Both the position numbers and the translations under genes were made by a program. The notes beneath the pieces were generated by a model. That model worked only from the letters and a program-made list of their open reading frames with translations. It did no database searches and had not been told where the DNA came from. Of a stretch of 64,000 nucleotides of DNA, positions 44,505 to 53,743 are shown piece by piece. This DNA is from Flavobacterium sp. YJ01 (lineage in GTDB: Bacteria; Bacteroidota; Bacteroidia; Flavobacteriales; Flavobacteriaceae): positions 186,001 to 250,000 of the forward strand of contig NZ_CP119757.1 in the NCBI RefSeq assembly GCF_029320955.1. Reading direction: 5' to 3'. The stretch's first letter is position 1; every line of letters begins with the position of its first letter.

Positions 44505-44825
44505 ATGCAAAAGGTAAAAGAAACCACGGATAAACACCTTGTCCTCGTTGCCGACAGCGATGGGATCAATACCGTTTTCCTGATGCTGGTGGAGCGGCTC
44601 AAAGATGACCGTTTGTATGGGGAGCATTTAACGCTGCTCTATGTTTCCGACAATTATGGGTTTGTCTTCAAAGAAGAACTGGATATCCTGACCAAACGTT
44701 TTCCAACTCGTTTTTTGACCTGCTACGAAAGTTCCCACCGACAGGAAACACTGGACCCTATTATCAATACCAACACCAAAAAACAAATGGAATTCCATCT
44801 TGATCTGGCAGAGGAAGAAAGATAG
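44505..44825 (+). CDS. Small protein resembling a ferredoxin-reductase NAD-binding half
   Basis: The protein has 106 residues. HLVLVADSDGINTVFLMLVE and LTLLYVSDNYGFVFKEELDI look like the nucleotide-binding half of ferredoxin-NADP reductase-type proteins, where a flavin half would normally precede. The match is weak. The end (LAEEER) is followed by degraded frames (CSELHFLGIDNRNIHI). It may be a relic or a small regulator. Confidence 0.45.
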   Translation: MQKVKETTDKHLVLVADSDGINTVFLMLVERLKDDRLYGEHLTLLYVSDNYGFVFKEELDILTKRFPTRFLTCYESSHRQETLDPIINTNTKKQMEFHLDLAEEER

Positions 44826-44920
44826 AGTATATGTTCCGAACTCCACTTTCTCGGCATTGACAACCGCAACATTCATATCATTACCCATCAATTATATCAA
44901 AATCATTAAAAAAAATAAAA

Positions 44921-45367
44921 ATGAAAGCAAGATAAAGCAAGATTAGGTTATATCTCCTTGATCGTAGGTTCTATACTGACATTAGGTTCATGTAAGAACA
45001 AAGAAGGAGACACAAAAGAGGAAACGAGCCCCTTTTCGGTAGTTGCCCAGAAAATAGAGGAAAATTCATATGCCTCCAATATCTCTGTAAGCGGTAACAT
45101 CGAAGGAAACAAGACGGTACGACTGGGCTTTATGGTTGCCGGGAAGATTGACAGGATCAACGTGAACGAAGGACAGAACGTCGGACAGGGACAACTCATC
45201 GCAACACTCGATCCTTCCAACTACAGCATTGCCAAAGAGATTACCGATGTACAGGTGAACCAGGCAAGCGATGAGTACAGCAGGCTTAAACTCATGCACG
45301 ACCGAAACAGCCTTAGCGAAAGCGATTTTAAAAAAATCGACTTTACCCTGCAAGGTGTAAAACTCAG
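44921..45367 (+). pseudogene. RND efflux periplasmic adaptor, N-terminal piece, frameshifted and truncated by IS21
   Basis: The ATG at 44921 enters a stop after four codons. One extra A in the second codon region shifts the frame; removing it gives MKQDKARLGYISLIVGS, then a lipobox (ILTLGSCKNKE). The rest reads NASNISVSGNIEGNK-like biotinyl-lipoyl hairpin sequence (VAGKIDRINVNEGQNVGQGQ) and stops at the IS21 end at 45368. The translation is an MFP/HlyD family adaptor lacking its C-terminal half. Confidence 0.75.
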
Positions 45368-45518
45368 TGATATTGACCACCTGATTACAATTTAAAGTGA
45401 CCACCTTGTTTTGGTTTAAAGTGACCATCTAATTCCGGTGCAAAGTGAGCACCTCGATTTATTTCAAAAAACTACTTTTTTTCGTGTGTTAGTTATTATT
45501 TCAAAGATAGATAAATAA

Positions 45519-46208
45519 TTATCCTTTGTTTATGCTTTTTTTCTTCCTCATTGATTCCCCATGCAGTTCAACTCTATGTGATTGATGTATTAGTCTGTCT
45601 AAGATTGCATCTGCTATAGTTTTCTCGCCAATTATATCATACCATCCCTGAACCGGGATTTGCGAGGTTACGATAATTGAGCCGTTGTTATGTCTGTCCT
45701 CAATGATCTCTAAAAGTGCAATTCTGTTGTGACTGTCAAGAGACTGCAGGCCAAAGTCATCGAGTATGATAACATCCTGTCTTTGTATTTTCGTGAGTTC
45801 TCTTAGATAAGTGCCGTCTGCTTTTGCCATTTTGAGCTTTGCAAACAATTTTGCGGAGTTAAAATAACTTACCTTATAACCTTCTATGCAGGCCTGATAG
45901 CCAAGTGCTGGTCCTAAAAAGCTTTTGCCGACACCCGTGCTTCCTGTAATTAAGATATTCTCATTCTTTTCTACAAAACTGCACTCTGCAAGCCGGAGTA
46001 TAAGATTTCTGTCGATGTTTCGGGACTGGTCAAAATTGATGCTTTCAATATTTGATTTGTAGTGGAATCGTGCATTGGCAATACTCCGTTCTATACGTCT
46101 GTTGTGTCTTTCATCCCATTCGGCATCTATTATCATTGATATAAACTGATCAAGGGTATAATGATCAGTTTTGCCACTTTCGATAGCTGTCATGAAGGCA
46201 TTGTGCAT
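45519..46208 (-). CDS. istB: IS21 helper ATPase
   Basis: The protein has 229 residues. GSTGVGKSFLGPAL is Walker A and DVIILDDFGLQSLD is Walker B; SQIPVQGWYDIIGE matches the IstB C-terminal part. IstB is an AAA+ ATPase that selects targets for the transposase. It is 60 bp downstream of istA. Confidence 0.95.
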   Translation of the reverse strand: MHNAFMTAIESGKTDHYTLDQFISMIIDAEWDERHNRRIERSIANARFHYKSNIESINFDQSRNIDRNLILRLAECSFVEKNENILITGSTGVGKSFLGPALGYQACIEGYKVSYFNSAKLFAKLKMAKADGTYLRELTKIQRQDVIILDDFGLQSLDSHNRIALLEIIEDRHNNGSIIVTSQIPVQGWYDIIGEKTIADAILDRLIHQSHRVELHGESMRKKKSINKG

Positions 46209-46267
46209 TCCATGAAGCTCATCTGCTTCATTTTTGTTACGGTAGATTCATTCATTGTATATTGATT

Positions 46268-47821
46268 TTAGTTATAATAATTTTTTCCTCTAATATTATT
46301 GTGTTCGGGAAGATCCTGTTCCTGTTCCATTTCGTGTTCAATAGATATTTTATCCAGACTGTTATCTAAGATGTTCTGTATAGTTTTAAAATTATAAATC
46401 TTAAAGTCCAGAGCGCGTTTACAGGCATTTACTAATCTTTCTGTACCTACTTTCTTTTCAAAAGATAATATCCCTAAACAGCTTTTATAGGCCTGCTCCG
46501 GGTGGTTTCTGCTTTCGATTATCTGCATAATGTATTCTCCTACTGCCGGATCAATACTGTTGGCCCAATCAATAAATCTTAGGGCATTCCATTGGGATAC
46601 AAATTGATGTGTGCTTGCCAGATGTTCAGGATTTGTAGAGTAGATGTAAGGCTTGGGATTTCTGATGTGAGTAGCTATACGATTGTATTTGAAGTAGATT
46701 TCAACTGTAGAGTTTGTGTAGAGTAGTTTTACTTTTTTCTTTAAATATTGATAAGGTACACTGTAATAATTCTTATCCTGGCTTAGTTGAACATGTCCAT
46801 TCTGCATAACTGTTGCTAGAGACTGGTATTTAATCTCAAAGCGTTCCAGAGGAAGCGGTTGCAGTTCATGTCTTTCATCTTCAATAAAGAGTTCAAAACG
46901 AGAGTAAGGTCTTCCGGTAAGTTTCTTATTGTTATGAGCATCCAGAAGAGTCCATATCTCCTGATTTAGTTCGTCTATACTGAAGTATTTAGTGTCTTTT
47001 AAGTTTGCATAAATTCTTCTGTAAAGTATTTTAACCGCACCTTCGACCAAAGATTTATCTCTTGGTCTATATGCTCTTGCTGGGAGAATAGTAGTCTCAT
47101 AATGTTCTGCTAAATCTGCCAGAGTTTCATTAATGGTAGGTTCGAAGCGGCTGGTTCGGATTACAGCAGATTTTAAATTGTCTGGTACTATTGCAGCAGG
47201 TGTTCCTTCAAAAAAACGCATTGCATTCTCTACCGAAGCTACAAAATCTTCCTTTTGCTGACTCATGGAAGCTTCTGCATAAGTATATTGGCTTGCTCCG
47301 AGTATAGCTACAAAAAACTGCACTTCTCTGATCTCTGATGTGCTTTTGTCTAAAATTGAGAGTGTCTTTCCAGCATAATCTACATACATTTTATCACCAG
47401 CCTTGTGGTTCATATGCATCACAGGATTTACTTTATTACCCCAGTCCCTGTAACGGTTTCTGAATTGGGTAATTCTCAAGCCATCGGGATTTAAAGCGAT
47501 ATATCTCTCCCACATGATTTGTATGGTAATGCCGGTTTTTTTTAATTCCCGTTCCATCTGTGGAAAATAAGCATAGAGATCCTCGATTCTTGAGGAAAGA
47601 ACTTCTGCGGGGCCTGGGGAAAACAGTTCATCTAATTCAGTATCGGTTTTCTTGTTGACAGACTCAAGGCTTAATCCAAGCACTTCAAATAAAGAGATGT
47701 ATTTTTTTACTGTGTTTCCGGAAAGCGATAAATACTTGCTTATAAACAGCTTGTTTTTGCCGTTACAATGTAATTTAATAACTTTTCTAATTTTATTCAT
47801 GTCTAGTTTGTTATTTGCCAT
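46268..47821 (-). CDS. istA: IS21 transposase
   Basis: The protein has 517 residues. An HTH (KLFISKYLSLSGNTVKKYI) begins it; the DDE catalytic residues lie in KMYVDYAGKTL, AAIVPDNLKSAV and SLVEGAVKILYRRIY. A C-terminal beta domain follows. It cuts and joins the 24-bp-spaced terminal repeats of the element. Confidence 0.95.
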   Translation of the reverse strand: MANNKLDMNKIRKVIKLHCNGKNKLFISKYLSLSGNTVKKYISLFEVLGLSLESVNKKTDTELDELFSPGPAEVLSSRIEDLYAYFPQMERELKKTGITIQIMWERYIALNPDGLRITQFRNRYRDWGNKVNPVMHMNHKAGDKMYVDYAGKTLSILDKSTSEIREVQFFVAILGASQYTYAEASMSQQKEDFVASVENAMRFFEGTPAAIVPDNLKSAVIRTSRFEPTINETLADLAEHYETTILPARAYRPRDKSLVEGAVKILYRRIYANLKDTKYFSIDELNQEIWTLLDAHNNKKLTGRPYSRFELFIEDERHELQPLPLERFEIKYQSLATVMQNGHVQLSQDKNYYSVPYQYLKKKVKLLYTNSTVEIYFKYNRIATHIRNPKPYIYSTNPEHLASTHQFVSQWNALRFIDWANSIDPAVGEYIMQIIESRNHPEQAYKSCLGILSFEKKVGTERLVNACKRALDFKIYNFKTIQNILDNSLDKISIEHEMEQEQDLPEHNNIRGKNYYN

Positions 47822-47964
47822 AGCCTGTAGTTTTTATACAGATCCATGGTTTAACAACATGAAAAAGAAGTAGTTTTTAGTGGTCAATTTGAACCGAAAC
47901 TATGTGGTCAGTTTAAATTGAAAAGTGGTGGTCACTTTATGCTGAAAAAGCGTGGTCAATTTGA

Positions 47965-48324
47965 CCGTTTTTTCCAAATTATCTAAATACTACTGCGCAG
48001 GGAGATTCAGCCTTTGCCCAAAGCCTTGCCAAAGAAACCAAAAACATCGAGAGCTGTTTTAATTACATTTTTGGCGAGGTCAAAAAAACAGGATTTTGCG
48101 CCTTTGACAATCAGGAAATTTTTGACATGGCTCTCAAATATTATAACGATGACAGTATCGGCACGCCTGCACCAATCAACTGCGGAGTGGTAGTAAATCA
48201 GCCTGTAAAGGCTGATTTATTCAATTCTGCCCCTGATGTAACTCCACAGGTCGCAAGACCCGAAACTGTAGTCATACAAACTGCGAAACCTGCACAGAAA
48301 ACCTTAACACTTTTTGACTTATGA
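47965..48324 (+). pseudogene. pcfK-like gene, 5' end removed
   Basis: The frame GDSAFAQSLAKETKNIESCF, then NYIFGEVKKTGFCAFDNQEI and APINCGVVVNQPVKAD, matches PcfK-like proteins of conjugative elements. The start is missing and the frame begins at the IS21 end. The stop overlaps the pcfJ start by four bases. Confidence 0.75.
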
Positions 48325-49631
48325 AACCACATACCGCCATAGAGAAACAAATAGTTGCATTAAGCGAATCCCTTGCACCCATTCCCCCCGAAATGCACAC
48401 TTGGGCAGAAAAGACCATTTTTCTGAAATGGGGTGTTTTATCACGTGGGAAATTTCACTGTCTGGACTGCGGGCATGCTTGGAAACCCGAATCCGAGAAG
48501 CAGTCTGCGAAATTTACCGCTTGCTCTGCCTGTAAAGGAAAACTTAAAATACACGGTTGCAATCAGGTGCATTTCAAGGAAATAGAATACAGCGCAGTAG
48601 TAACTTGTCTTTCGGATTTTCAGATAGTGCGCATTGTCTGTTCGACCAAACAGATGAAGAAGAACTGTCTGCCTGCCTATTCCCATACCGAAGTAATGCA
48701 GCATTGGATAAACCCGAAAGGCGAAGTGCGTACCCTCTCACGCAGTACAAATGTTTTTTCGCACGCATACGATGCATGGCAGTACTATTCGCCCCTTGAA
48801 ATCCGCCCAAAGGATTTTCAGAAATCTCTCAAGTACCGAATCAGTCCCTACAGGGTTTATCCACGCTTGAAAGTACTCCCTGTCTTAAAACGAAATGGCT
48901 TTAAGACAGCTTTTTATGACATAGCACCTCAAATACTACTTTCATCATTATTGAAAGATTCAATTGCCGAAACCCTGATCAAATCAGGGCAGGTTTCATG
49001 GCTCCGATATTACCTGCAGTCTGCCGATCAGCACATCATGCGCAATTGGGAAGCGGTAAAAATCTGCCTTAAAAAAAACTATATTGTTTCGGATTTTGGA
49101 ATTTGGGAAGATTACATGGAGCTTTTGCGTTGGTTTAAAAAAGACCTTAACTCTGCCCTGTACGTTTGCCCCGAAAATCTAAATTTTGAGCATGATAAAC
49201 TCGTTCAGAGAAAACAGCAGTTGCAGAGAATAAAATACCTTAAGAAAATGCGCCTTGAAATTCTAGAGGCGCAAGGTCTGTATGCTGAGCAGAAAAAACA
49301 GTTTTTCGGGCTTTGCTTCACGCAGGCAGGAATCACTATTTCGGTATTGGAGAAAATCAGCGAATTTTTGGAAGAAGGCGACAGCTTAAAACACTGTGTG
49401 TTTACCAACGGGTATTATCATAAAAAGGATTCCCTTATTTTATCGGCTAAATCCTGTAATCAATCTGTAGAAACTATCGAATTATCACTGAGCCGAATGG
49501 AAATCATCCAATGCAGAGGGCTTAAAAACAAGCCGTCCATACATCATAAACAAATCCTGAATCTGATCAGTAAAAACTTATATCAGATTAGGGAGCGCAT
49601 GAAAAAAAGAAAAATGCCCGCTGTAAACTAA
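48321..49631 (+). CDS. PcfJ-like conjugative-element protein
   Basis: The protein has 436 residues. It starts MKPHTAIEKQIVALSESLAP; FHCLDCGHAWKP and FTACSACKGK look like a zinc ribbon, and the long helical part resembles PcfJ-like proteins of Bacteroidetes integrative elements. The function in transfer is not established. It is coupled to the broken pcfK and followed by a terminator. No relaxase or mobilisation genes lie in the window. Confidence 0.8.
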   Translation: MKPHTAIEKQIVALSESLAPIPPEMHTWAEKTIFLKWGVLSRGKFHCLDCGHAWKPESEKQSAKFTACSACKGKLKIHGCNQVHFKEIEYSAVVTCLSDFQIVRIVCSTKQMKKNCLPAYSHTEVMQHWINPKGEVRTLSRSTNVFSHAYDAWQYYSPLEIRPKDFQKSLKYRISPYRVYPRLKVLPVLKRNGFKTAFYDIAPQILLSSLLKDSIAETLIKSGQVSWLRYYLQSADQHIMRNWEAVKICLKKNYIVSDFGIWEDYMELLRWFKKDLNSALYVCPENLNFEHDKLVQRKQQLQRIKYLKKMRLEILEAQGLYAEQKKQFFGLCFTQAGITISVLEKISEFLEEGDSLKHCVFTNGYYHKKDSLILSAKSCNQSVETIELSLSRMEIIQCRGLKNKPSIHHKQILNLISKNLYQIRERMKKRKMPAVN

Positions 49632-49658
49632 AGCCGATTAAATTATCGGCTTTTTTTT
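49630..49658 (+). terminator. Terminator after pcfJ
   Basis: AAAGCCGAT (49630-49638) pairs with ATCGGCTTT around a short A/T loop; eight T follow. Confidence 0.8.
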
Positions 49659-49966
49659 GTGATGAAATAAAGCCCAAAAGCCCGCCTGCTTGACAGCCGG
49701 CGGGCTCGGTTTGTAAATACACTTGGAAGTTGGATGGTGTCTACAAGATTTTCCTGATTAATAAATGATGTAATATACTCTTGGACTTCATTGCGTTTCT
49801 CCGTGGCAGTTTCAAAGGTGTTGATATGAAACTCCTCGTCTTGGTCCAAAATATGGATTATCTCGGTGTATCCTTTTGAAATCAGGCTGCCTTTGAGTTT
49901 AAGGATGGTGTGCTGCTGGTGGGCATCCAAATCTTTTCTCACCTTCAGTTGTATTGCTGTTTCCAT
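49643..49966 (-). CDS. Small hypothetical protein, conjugative-element remnant
   Basis: The protein has 107 residues, starting METAIQLKVRKDLDAHQQHT with a central acidic part (ILDQDEEFHINTFETATEKR). The last 20 codons run through a strong inverted repeat (GCCCGCCTGC... GCCGGCGGGC at 49680-49707), probably a terminator, so the true end may be earlier or the gene decayed. Not recognised. It lies tail-to-tail with pcfJ. Confidence 0.5.
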   Translation of the reverse strand: METAIQLKVRKDLDAHQQHTILKLKGSLISKGYTEIIHILDQDEEFHINTFETATEKRNEVQEYITSFINQENLVDTIQLPSVFTNRARRLSSRRAFGLYFITKKSR

Positions 49967-50075
49967 TGTGAAAGATTGGTTTAATTAAATTTATGTCATA
50001 TCAAATATACGCTAAATTTTGGAATGCCTGAAAAGAAGAATGTATTGAAAATTTTACAGTATCTTAAAATAAAAA

Positions 50076-50807
50076 TTATAAGTCAAGATCGATTCTATTC
50101 TCATATTTCCCATGTTCCCTTAATGCCAGATCCATTATGCGCAGGCTTTCCTGGAACTGCGGTTCTTTAAATCGAAATGAAGGTCCTGAAACACAAAGAA
50201 CCGCAATGGGCCTGTTGTTATAGAATATCGGGATTGCAACACAATTAAGATCGGGGTCATAGGCTTCAATATCCAGGGCATAGCCTCTGCTGCGGATATT
50301 TATAATTTCCTTTTCCATTATGGCAAAATCTCCCTTTTCATAATCTTTACTGAGGCTTACTTGTAAATGTTCCGAATAAGCCAGGAAACACTTGCCTATG
50401 GCAGTCGTTGTCATTTCGTAATCCTTTCCCATGTTAAGGGTGATTTTCACTGCCCTGTTGGGTTCGCATTTAAGTTCATGCCTGTAATAGGATCCCATCT
50501 GTACGGCAAGATAGGAAGACTCATTTGTTAGACTTGATATTTTCTCTAAGAGCGGGCGAAGTTCCTGTTTGAGCTCATTTCGCGAAAATGAGGGAGCATA
50601 CAGGCATTCTATCTTTGAACTTATTTTATATCTGGGGCTGATATCATCCTGTTCTAAATACCCTAACTCTTTAAGACTGTCCAAAAAACCATGGGCAGTA
50701 TTCTTCTTTAGGGCTAATGCCTGTGCGACATCATTCAGCCTTACAAAATTCCCGTTTGACGCTATATATTCTAAAATCTGAAACGTTTTTTTTACCGATT
50801 GGTTCAT
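50076..50807 (-). CDS. IclR-family transcriptional regulator
   Basis: From the ATG at 50807 it has 243 residues. The N-terminal winged helix (VKKTFQILEYIASNGNFVRL, LKKNTAHGFLDSL) and a C-terminal GAF-like effector domain (TTTAIGKCFLAYSEH, LNCVAIPIFYNNRPIAVLCVS) define the family. An inverted repeat, GTTCG-n7-CGAAC, at 50810-50826 overlaps its upstream region. The SDR gene is divergent from it. Confidence 0.92.
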   Translation of the reverse strand: MNQSVKKTFQILEYIASNGNFVRLNDVAQALALKKNTAHGFLDSLKELGYLEQDDISPRYKISSKIECLYAPSFSRNELKQELRPLLEKISSLTNESSYLAVQMGSYYRHELKCEPNRAVKITLNMGKDYEMTTTAIGKCFLAYSEHLQVSLSKDYEKGDFAIMEKEIINIRSRGYALDIEAYDPDLNCVAIPIFYNNRPIAVLCVSGPSFRFKEPQFQESLRIMDLALREHGKYENRIDLDL

Positions 50808-50809
50808 AA

Positions 50810-50826
50810 GTTCGCGTATAACGAAC
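50810..50826. promoter_or_regulatory. Inverted repeat in the IclR-SDR promoter region
   Basis: GTTCG (50810-50814) and CGAAC (50822-50826) flank CGTATAA, just upstream of the IclR start. Another GTTCGAA occurs at 50861-50867. These are candidate operators for IclR on itself and the divergent SDR gene. Confidence 0.55.
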
Positions 50827-50959
50827 AAATGTACATTTTATCCTTTATACTTCATTAAAAGTTCGAAAAATAAATATATTTGAACCATATTCCATTTTTT
50901 TATGGAAGACATTAATATACGTTCTGAAATATTACAGCGGAACTACAAAAACACTACAT

Positions 50960-51634
50960 ATGAATAATCCGATTACAAATGTACTGGTTACCGGTGCAAG
51001 CAATGGTATAGGTCTTGCTCTTACCAAAAAATTATTACAGGAAGGTGCAGCAGTGATTGCTGTTACTCGTTCAGGGGAAATTACCGATTTTTCGCATCCA
51101 AAGCTGACTGTCATTAAAGCTGATATCAGTTCTGAACAAAGCATTAAAAAAGCGGCAGAAAAGGTTAAAGAACTTGGGATCAAATTGGACTGTGTGGTAA
51201 ACAATGCAGGAGTTGGCCTGGATTTAGGAGATGAAATTCCTACTGAGGAACTAATGAATGCAACATTTGCTACAAATACAACCGGAACTGTGCTGTTTAC
51301 TGAAGCATTTATAGAGTTTATACAAGATGGCGGCCAGATTGTATTTTTATCAACAGCAATGGCACTTCTTCGTAATCTGGCTCCAAATGCTCCTGCTTAC
51401 CGAATGTCCAAAGCTGCAATAAACATTTATGCAGTTATGTTAAGCCAAAGGCTTGCAGATAAAAATATACGTGTTACCCCGCTGCATCCAGGATGGGTAC
51501 AAACCAGAATGGGGGGCGATACAGCTCCGGTAACTCTTGAGAAATCGGTAAATGGCATCTACAAAGCAATTACTGAAAACACCCAGACAGGAAAATTCTG
51601 GAATATTGAATTGGACGCGGTTGAAGAATTTTAA
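50960..51634 (+). CDS. Short-chain dehydrogenase/reductase
   Basis: The protein has 224 residues. NVLVTGASNGIGLALTKKLL is the NAD(P) site, VVNNAGVG and the YRMSKAAINIYAV motif hold the catalytic Tyr and Lys. It has an HPGWVQTRMGG near the end. The substrate is unknown; IclR is divergent and likely to control it. A terminator follows. Confidence 0.92.
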   Translation: MNNPITNVLVTGASNGIGLALTKKLLQEGAAVIAVTRSGEITDFSHPKLTVIKADISSEQSIKKAAEKVKELGIKLDCVVNNAGVGLDLGDEIPTEELMNATFATNTTGTVLFTEAFIEFIQDGGQIVFLSTAMALLRNLAPNAPAYRMSKAAINIYAVMLSQRLADKNIRVTPLHPGWVQTRMGGDTAPVTLEKSVNGIYKAITENTQTGKFWNIELDAVEEF

Positions 51635-51699
51635 GGGCTGATCAGAATAGATTCCTTTTATAAAATAGGATATTTTCCATATCTCAATTTTAACAAATG

Positions 51700-51741
51700 A
51701 AATTAAAACCTGAAATAATTCTGTTTCGGGTTTTAATTTTT
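51700..51741 (+). terminator. Terminator after the SDR gene
   Basis: AAATTAAAACCTGAAA pairs with TTTCGGGTTTTAATTT (one G-T pair) around TAATTCTG, with T-rich sequence after. Confidence 0.75.
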
Positions 51742-51784
51742 ATGCCTGTCTGCGCAAAGCCAGTGTTTTAAATATTCTTAATGT

Positions 51785-51807
51785 AGTTTAAGATAAATTC
51801 TTAAACT
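51785..51807. promoter_or_regulatory. Inverted repeat upstream of the AraC gene
   Basis: AGTTTAAGA (51785-51793) and TCTTAAACT (51799-51807) form perfect 9-bp arms around TAAAT, 160 bp before the AraC start. TAGTTTAAG also occurs near 59000 beyond the TetR gene, so a shared regulator is possible. Confidence 0.5.
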
Positions 51808-51823
51808 GGATCATTCCTGTAAA

Positions 51824-51840
51824 AATCAGAAAAGCGTACT
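51824..51840 (+). promoter_or_regulatory. Shared 17-bp motif upstream of the AraC gene
   Basis: AATCAGAAAAGCGTACT here and AATCAGAAAATCGCACT at 53039-53055 upstream of hxlB agree at 15 of 17 positions. They could be binding sites for the AraC protein encoded between them. Confidence 0.45.
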
Positions 51841-51966
51841 TTTGTCCTTTGCTTTTTTTAATTGAATTAGCAATGCTTCATTAGTATGGCCAAACCTAAT
51901 TTTTAAAAAGTAACAATTTGATTTACCCCCTTGAGGGTTGCCAGTTCAATAACACAAAAATATCAT

Positions 51967-52854
51967 ATGGATTTAATGCGGTTAGAAATTAAGAAAAATA
52001 TTCAAAAATTGGAAGATACAAATTTGTCATTCCGGGTTTTTGACTTGACCCAAGCCAATATTGAACAATATCTGCAGCCCCATAAAAAGGATCATTTCTG
52101 TATTATTTTAGTCGAATCCGGAGATATCAGCATACATATTGAAGACAAAATTTATGCATTAAACTCGGGGAAAATCTCAATTGCATTTCCTGAACAGATA
52201 CACTTTCTTTCCAATTACAGCAATGATATTACAGGTAAGATCATTTTGTTTGAAGAAGTATTATTTTGTTCGGACATACTTAAAAATGAACTAAGCGCTT
52301 ACAACGTTAACCTATCGGCACACCTTAACTGCACTGCACTTTCAAAGCCCGAATTCGAACAGGTGCTTCCCATTGTTCAGAACATCCACGATATATATAA
52401 TATTCCAAGCCTTGTCAGGAAAGAACAGGCACGTTTTTACATTAAAATTTTCCTTCTGGGTCTTATTGAATCCGTTCATGGCCAGCACCCTGTACTCAAT
52501 CAGGAGTCTGCTTTGACAAACCAGCATCTTTATATCGCTTTCAAAAAATTACTGAACCAGAAGTATAAAACCCAGCGCACCGTTCAGTATTATGCACTGG
52601 AGCTTGCAGTCAGCGCCAAAAAACTCAATGCAATAACCAAAAAGCACTGCGGTGAAACTGCCATAAACGCCATCCATAACAGAATTCTTACTGAAATCAA
52701 AAGACAGTTACTATTTTCTCACCTCTCACACAAAGAAATTGCATTTGACCTGGGATTCAGCTCCCCCTCTGCCCTAAATAAATTTGTAAAGGCAAAACTA
52801 AAAGAAACTCCAACAGATCTTCAAAACGAACTGGCGCAAATTTATACCGCATAG
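51967..52854 (+). CDS. AraC-family regulator next to the hexulose-phosphate operon
   Basis: From the ATG at 51967 it has 295 residues. The N-terminal half is a cupin-like sensor (FCIILVESGDISIHIEDKIY, IAFPEQIHFLSNYSND). The C-terminal HTH domain contains VQYYALELAVSAKKLNAITK and LSHKEIAFDLGFSSPSALNK. It lies 284 bp before hxlB in the same direction and probably controls that operon. Confidence 0.92.
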   Translation: MDLMRLEIKKNIQKLEDTNLSFRVFDLTQANIEQYLQPHKKDHFCIILVESGDISIHIEDKIYALNSGKISIAFPEQIHFLSNYSNDITGKIILFEEVLFCSDILKNELSAYNVNLSAHLNCTALSKPEFEQVLPIVQNIHDIYNIPSLVRKEQARFYIKIFLLGLIESVHGQHPVLNQESALTNQHLYIAFKKLLNQKYKTQRTVQYYALELAVSAKKLNAITKKHCGETAINAIHNRILTEIKRQLLFSHLSHKEIAFDLGFSSPSALNKFVKAKLKETPTDLQNELAQIYTA

Positions 52855-53138
52855 TCCTGTTTGTATAACATCCATCCTTTTCTCCTGTCCTATCTTTGCA
52901 TCAGTAAATACTACTGTTTCAAAGATGTACAAATTCTTATTGCCTTACAGGCACTGCAGCTTAATTATTTTCTTTAATTCTACTGATCAGGAATTAAAAT
53001 TATAATTCAAACCTGCCTGTAAAACTGGCAGTATCCATAATCAGAAAATCGCACTAGTATCATTCATCTAACCTTTCCAAAGGGTAAGCTATTTGAATGA
53101 TAGCAGGCATTTATACGCTTATTTTTAAATAATAAAAT
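52855..53138. other. Promoter region of the hexulose-phosphate operon
   Basis: A good -7 element, TATCTTTG, stands at 52891-52898, but no clear -33 TTTG sits at the usual distance; the predicted leader would be about 230 nt. The 17-bp motif at 53039-53055 lies within. No protein frame. Confidence 0.4.
53039..53055 (+). promoter_or_regulatory. Shared 17-bp motif upstream of hxlB
   Basis: AATCAGAAAATCGCACT; second copy of the motif at 51824-51840, here 83 bp before the hxlB ATG. Confidence 0.45.
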
Positions 53139-53705
53139 ATGAATTTCAATAGTTTGATAAAAGAAAACCTGCACAAAATTTTAGAGGAAAACTTAAAATT
53201 AGCAGACCAGCTCGACCCTCAGCAGATTGATGCATTGGTGAGCAATATTAAATCAGCCAACCGAATCTTTGTAATGGCAGCCGGCAGAAGCGGACTTGCC
53301 TTAAAAATGGCTGCAATGCGTTTTATGCACTTAGGCTATAGTGTATATGTAGTTGGTGAAACTGTTACCCCTGCTATCCTTGAAGGGGACCTGCTGCTTG
53401 TAGCATCAGGATCCGGTACGACTTCAACAGTTTTATCCGCGGTAGAAAAAGCAGTAAAACAAAAAGCCGGCGTTGTAGCCATTACCGCCGATGCAGACAG
53501 CACCCTGGCCAAATTAGCAACAAATATTCTGCTGATTAATGCTGCCACAAAAACAGATTTTGGCGTATCGGTTTCTAACCAGTATGCAGGAAGCCTTTTT
53601 GAACAATTTACATTATTTATACTCGAAAGCGTTTTTATGACCCTTTGGCAGGAATCTGGTTTAACCAAAGAAGACCTGTGGCCGAAACACGCTAACCTTG
53701 AATAA
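53139..53705 (+). CDS. hxlB: 6-phospho-3-hexuloisomerase
   Basis: The protein has 188 residues. It is a SIS-domain protein: NRIFVMAAGRSGLALKMAAM, LLLVASGSGTTSTVLSAVEK and VVAITADADSTLAKLA. PHI converts hexulose-6-phosphate to fructose-6-phosphate. Synthase follows after 38 bp. In this order (isomerase first), the pair resembles formaldehyde-fixing hxlAB cassettes. Confidence 0.92.
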   Translation: MNFNSLIKENLHKILEENLKLADQLDPQQIDALVSNIKSANRIFVMAAGRSGLALKMAAMRFMHLGYSVYVVGETVTPAILEGDLLLVASGSGTTSTVLSAVEKAVKQKAGVVAITADADSTLAKLATNILLINAATKTDFGVSVSNQYAGSLFEQFTLFILESVFMTLWQESGLTKEDLWPKHANLE

Positions 53706-53743
53706 CTTTTTTTTACAATTAATTTTTTTAAACATTTTTAGAC

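Larger units (their letters stand above)
45368..47964. mobile_element. IS21-family insertion sequence
   Basis: istB (45519-46208) and istA (46268-47821) face the same way on the minus strand. Both ends carry four copies of TGACCAC (or GTGGTCA): starts at 45374, 45398, 45422 and 45446 on the left, and at 47880, 47904, 47928 and 47952 on the right, each exactly 24 bp apart (two left copies have a mismatch). Outer ends are TGATAT and ATTTGA. No target-site duplication is visible: the left flank is an efflux adaptor gene, the right a pcfK gene. Confidence 0.88.

Noticed and set aside
49680..49707. Inverted repeat as possible attachment site
   Set aside because: GC-rich arms with a short loop followed by T-rich sequence look like a terminator; no integrase or matching second copy is visible.
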